Program-made: the position numbers and the translations under genes
Notes under the pieces: model-generated
What the model saw: only the letters and a program-made list of their open reading frames with translations
Told to the model about the DNA's origin: nothing
Databases searched by the model: none
Shown: positions 63,435 to 64,000 of the stretch, in pieces
Layout of the letters: every line of letters starts with the position of its first letter
Numbering within the stretch: the stretch's first letter is position 1
Source: Pilimelia terevasa
GTDB lineage: Bacteria > Actinomycetota > Actinomycetes > Mycobacteriales > Micromonosporaceae
DNA length: 64,000 bases
NCBI RefSeq assembly: GCF_014647915.1
Contig: NZ_BMQC01000011.1
Location: 62,001 to 126,000 of the forward strand
Direction of reading: 5' to 3'

Positions 63435-64000
63435 ATGCACATCCCCAATCCGGCCGGCAGCGCACCAGCCTGGTCGATGACCGCCCCCAACCCCACCGCC
63501 GCGACTACCAGCACCACGGCGCCCCCCGCACCGCCCGCGACGCTGACGGTGTCGGGGTTGCCGACGCTGCGTCCTGGTCAGCTACGCGCCCAGGTGTTGG
63601 CGCACCTGGTCGGCCAGCCCGGTGACGGCAACACCGTCGGCGCGGTCGCCCGCGCTCTGGCGGCCGTTCCACTGGGGCGGTTGGTCAGGCGATCACCAAA
63701 TTGGTGGAGCTGGATCACGTCACCGGGGAGGTGTCGGGCGGGAAGAAGGTCTTCCACGTCACCACCGCTGGCCTCCAGCAACATCAGGACAACCTGGCCG
63801 CCGGGGTCCTGGACGCTCCTCCGGCCGCGGCCCGCAACCGCCCAGTCCCGGCACCGCGTCCGGCGCCTGCGGCGGCGCCGGCACGGTCGGGGCCGGTGCT
63901 GCGTCCCAACGGCACCCCGTACCACCCACGTCAGTTGGCCGGCCGCCGTGATGTGGATGTTCTGCAGGAGTTGCGTGGGGCGGGTATCGCCGCTCTGCTC
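63435..64000 (+). pseudogene. winged-helix protein, frameshifted and cut by the window edge
   Basis: The ATG at 63435 (GGAG seven bases upstream) reads a Pro/Thr-rich start, then LPTLRPGQLRAQVLAHLVGQ and NTVGAVARALA in one frame. From about 63660 the sensible reading continues two bases along in another frame: GRSTGAVGQAITKLVELDHV, TGEVSGGKKVFHVTTAGLQQ, then VLRPNGTPYHPRQLAGRRDV to the window end. Together they form a winged-helix domain (AVARALGRSTGAVGQAITKL) like the one at 54318-55154. The switch lies in CTCTGGCGGCCG near 63656-63667. The gene continues beyond the window. Confidence 0.6.

Noticed and set aside
33521-64000. Classical AICE with FtsK-like transfer protein
   Set aside because: No FtsK/TraB-type translocase or RepSA-type initiator is visible; the ATPases match VirB4 and VirD4 instead. 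The unseen right part could still change this.

Overview
The window is strongly GC-rich actinomycete DNA. It has many GTG starts, GTGA/ATGA stop-start overlaps, GGAGG-type ribosome binding sites, XRE-family regulators, an FxLD-type lanthipeptide system and a GPP34 protein. The content fits Micromonosporaceae best, but that placement is inference. I found no tRNA, rRNA or CRISPR array.

Layout. (1) 0.3-5.1 kb: an unrecognised protein, a mycothiol-dependent maleylpyruvate-isomerase-like protein, a fused ABC exporter, a NUDIX hydrolase and a GFA-type zinc protein. (2) 5.5-9.7 kb, minus strand: a two-gene Hachiman anti-phage system, hamA (DUF1837 nuclease) and hamB (SF2 helicase). (3) 10.1-16.7 kb, minus strand: a class I lanthipeptide operon of the FxLD family. 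It holds an O-methyltransferase expected to make isoaspartate, a 52-residue precursor gene at 14725-14883, the dehydratase LanB, the cyclase LanC and a second SpaB_C-type protein. A pentapeptide-repeat protein diverges from it. (4) 17.5-22.5 kb, minus strand: a second apparent RiPP operon, made of an XRE regulator, a 53-residue candidate precursor (21871-22032) with a strong AGGAGG site, a PqqD-like/SPASM radical SAM maturase, a B12-binding-type radical SAM enzyme and a NodU/CmcH carbamoyltransferase. I know of no described pathway with this combination. The two RiPP operons share a TTGTACAGAT motif, which forms a perfect 15-bp inverted repeat in front of the second. (5) 22.6-33.3 kb: M28 peptidase, GPP34 protein, acetamidase/formamidase, APC permease, two XRE regulators with large C-terminal regions, a HAD hydrolase and an S9 peptidase.

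(6) 33.5 kb to the right edge: an integrative and conjugative element that runs out of the window. Its leftward arm carries a tyrosine integrase, two paralogous excisionase-like proteins, small proteins and an overlapping modification cassette (degenerate methylase, DNA methyltransferase, PP-loop PAPS-reductase-like enzyme, frameshifted cytosine-5 methyltransferase, second DNA methyltransferase). A control region at 42.3-44.2 kb holds a 311-aa protein gene between near-identical 72-bp inverted repeats with TGGCA iterons. The rightward arm encodes a type IV secretion machine (VirB2-like pilin, VirB6-like channel, PrgI, VirB4, VirD4/TraG, M23 lytic enzyme) and a Replic_Relax protein as candidate relaxase, rather than the FtsK-type translocase of classical actinomycete AICEs. 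The cargo also includes a GGDEF diguanylate cyclase, a winged-helix protein, a truncated tandem copy of the M23 enzyme and three paralogues of an unknown family.

Across the element, many cargo genes are separated from the next by a perfect or near-perfect stem-loop, and several ribosome binding sites sit inside their own small hairpin. At least three genes are split by apparent single-base frameshifts, which may be real decay or assembly error.
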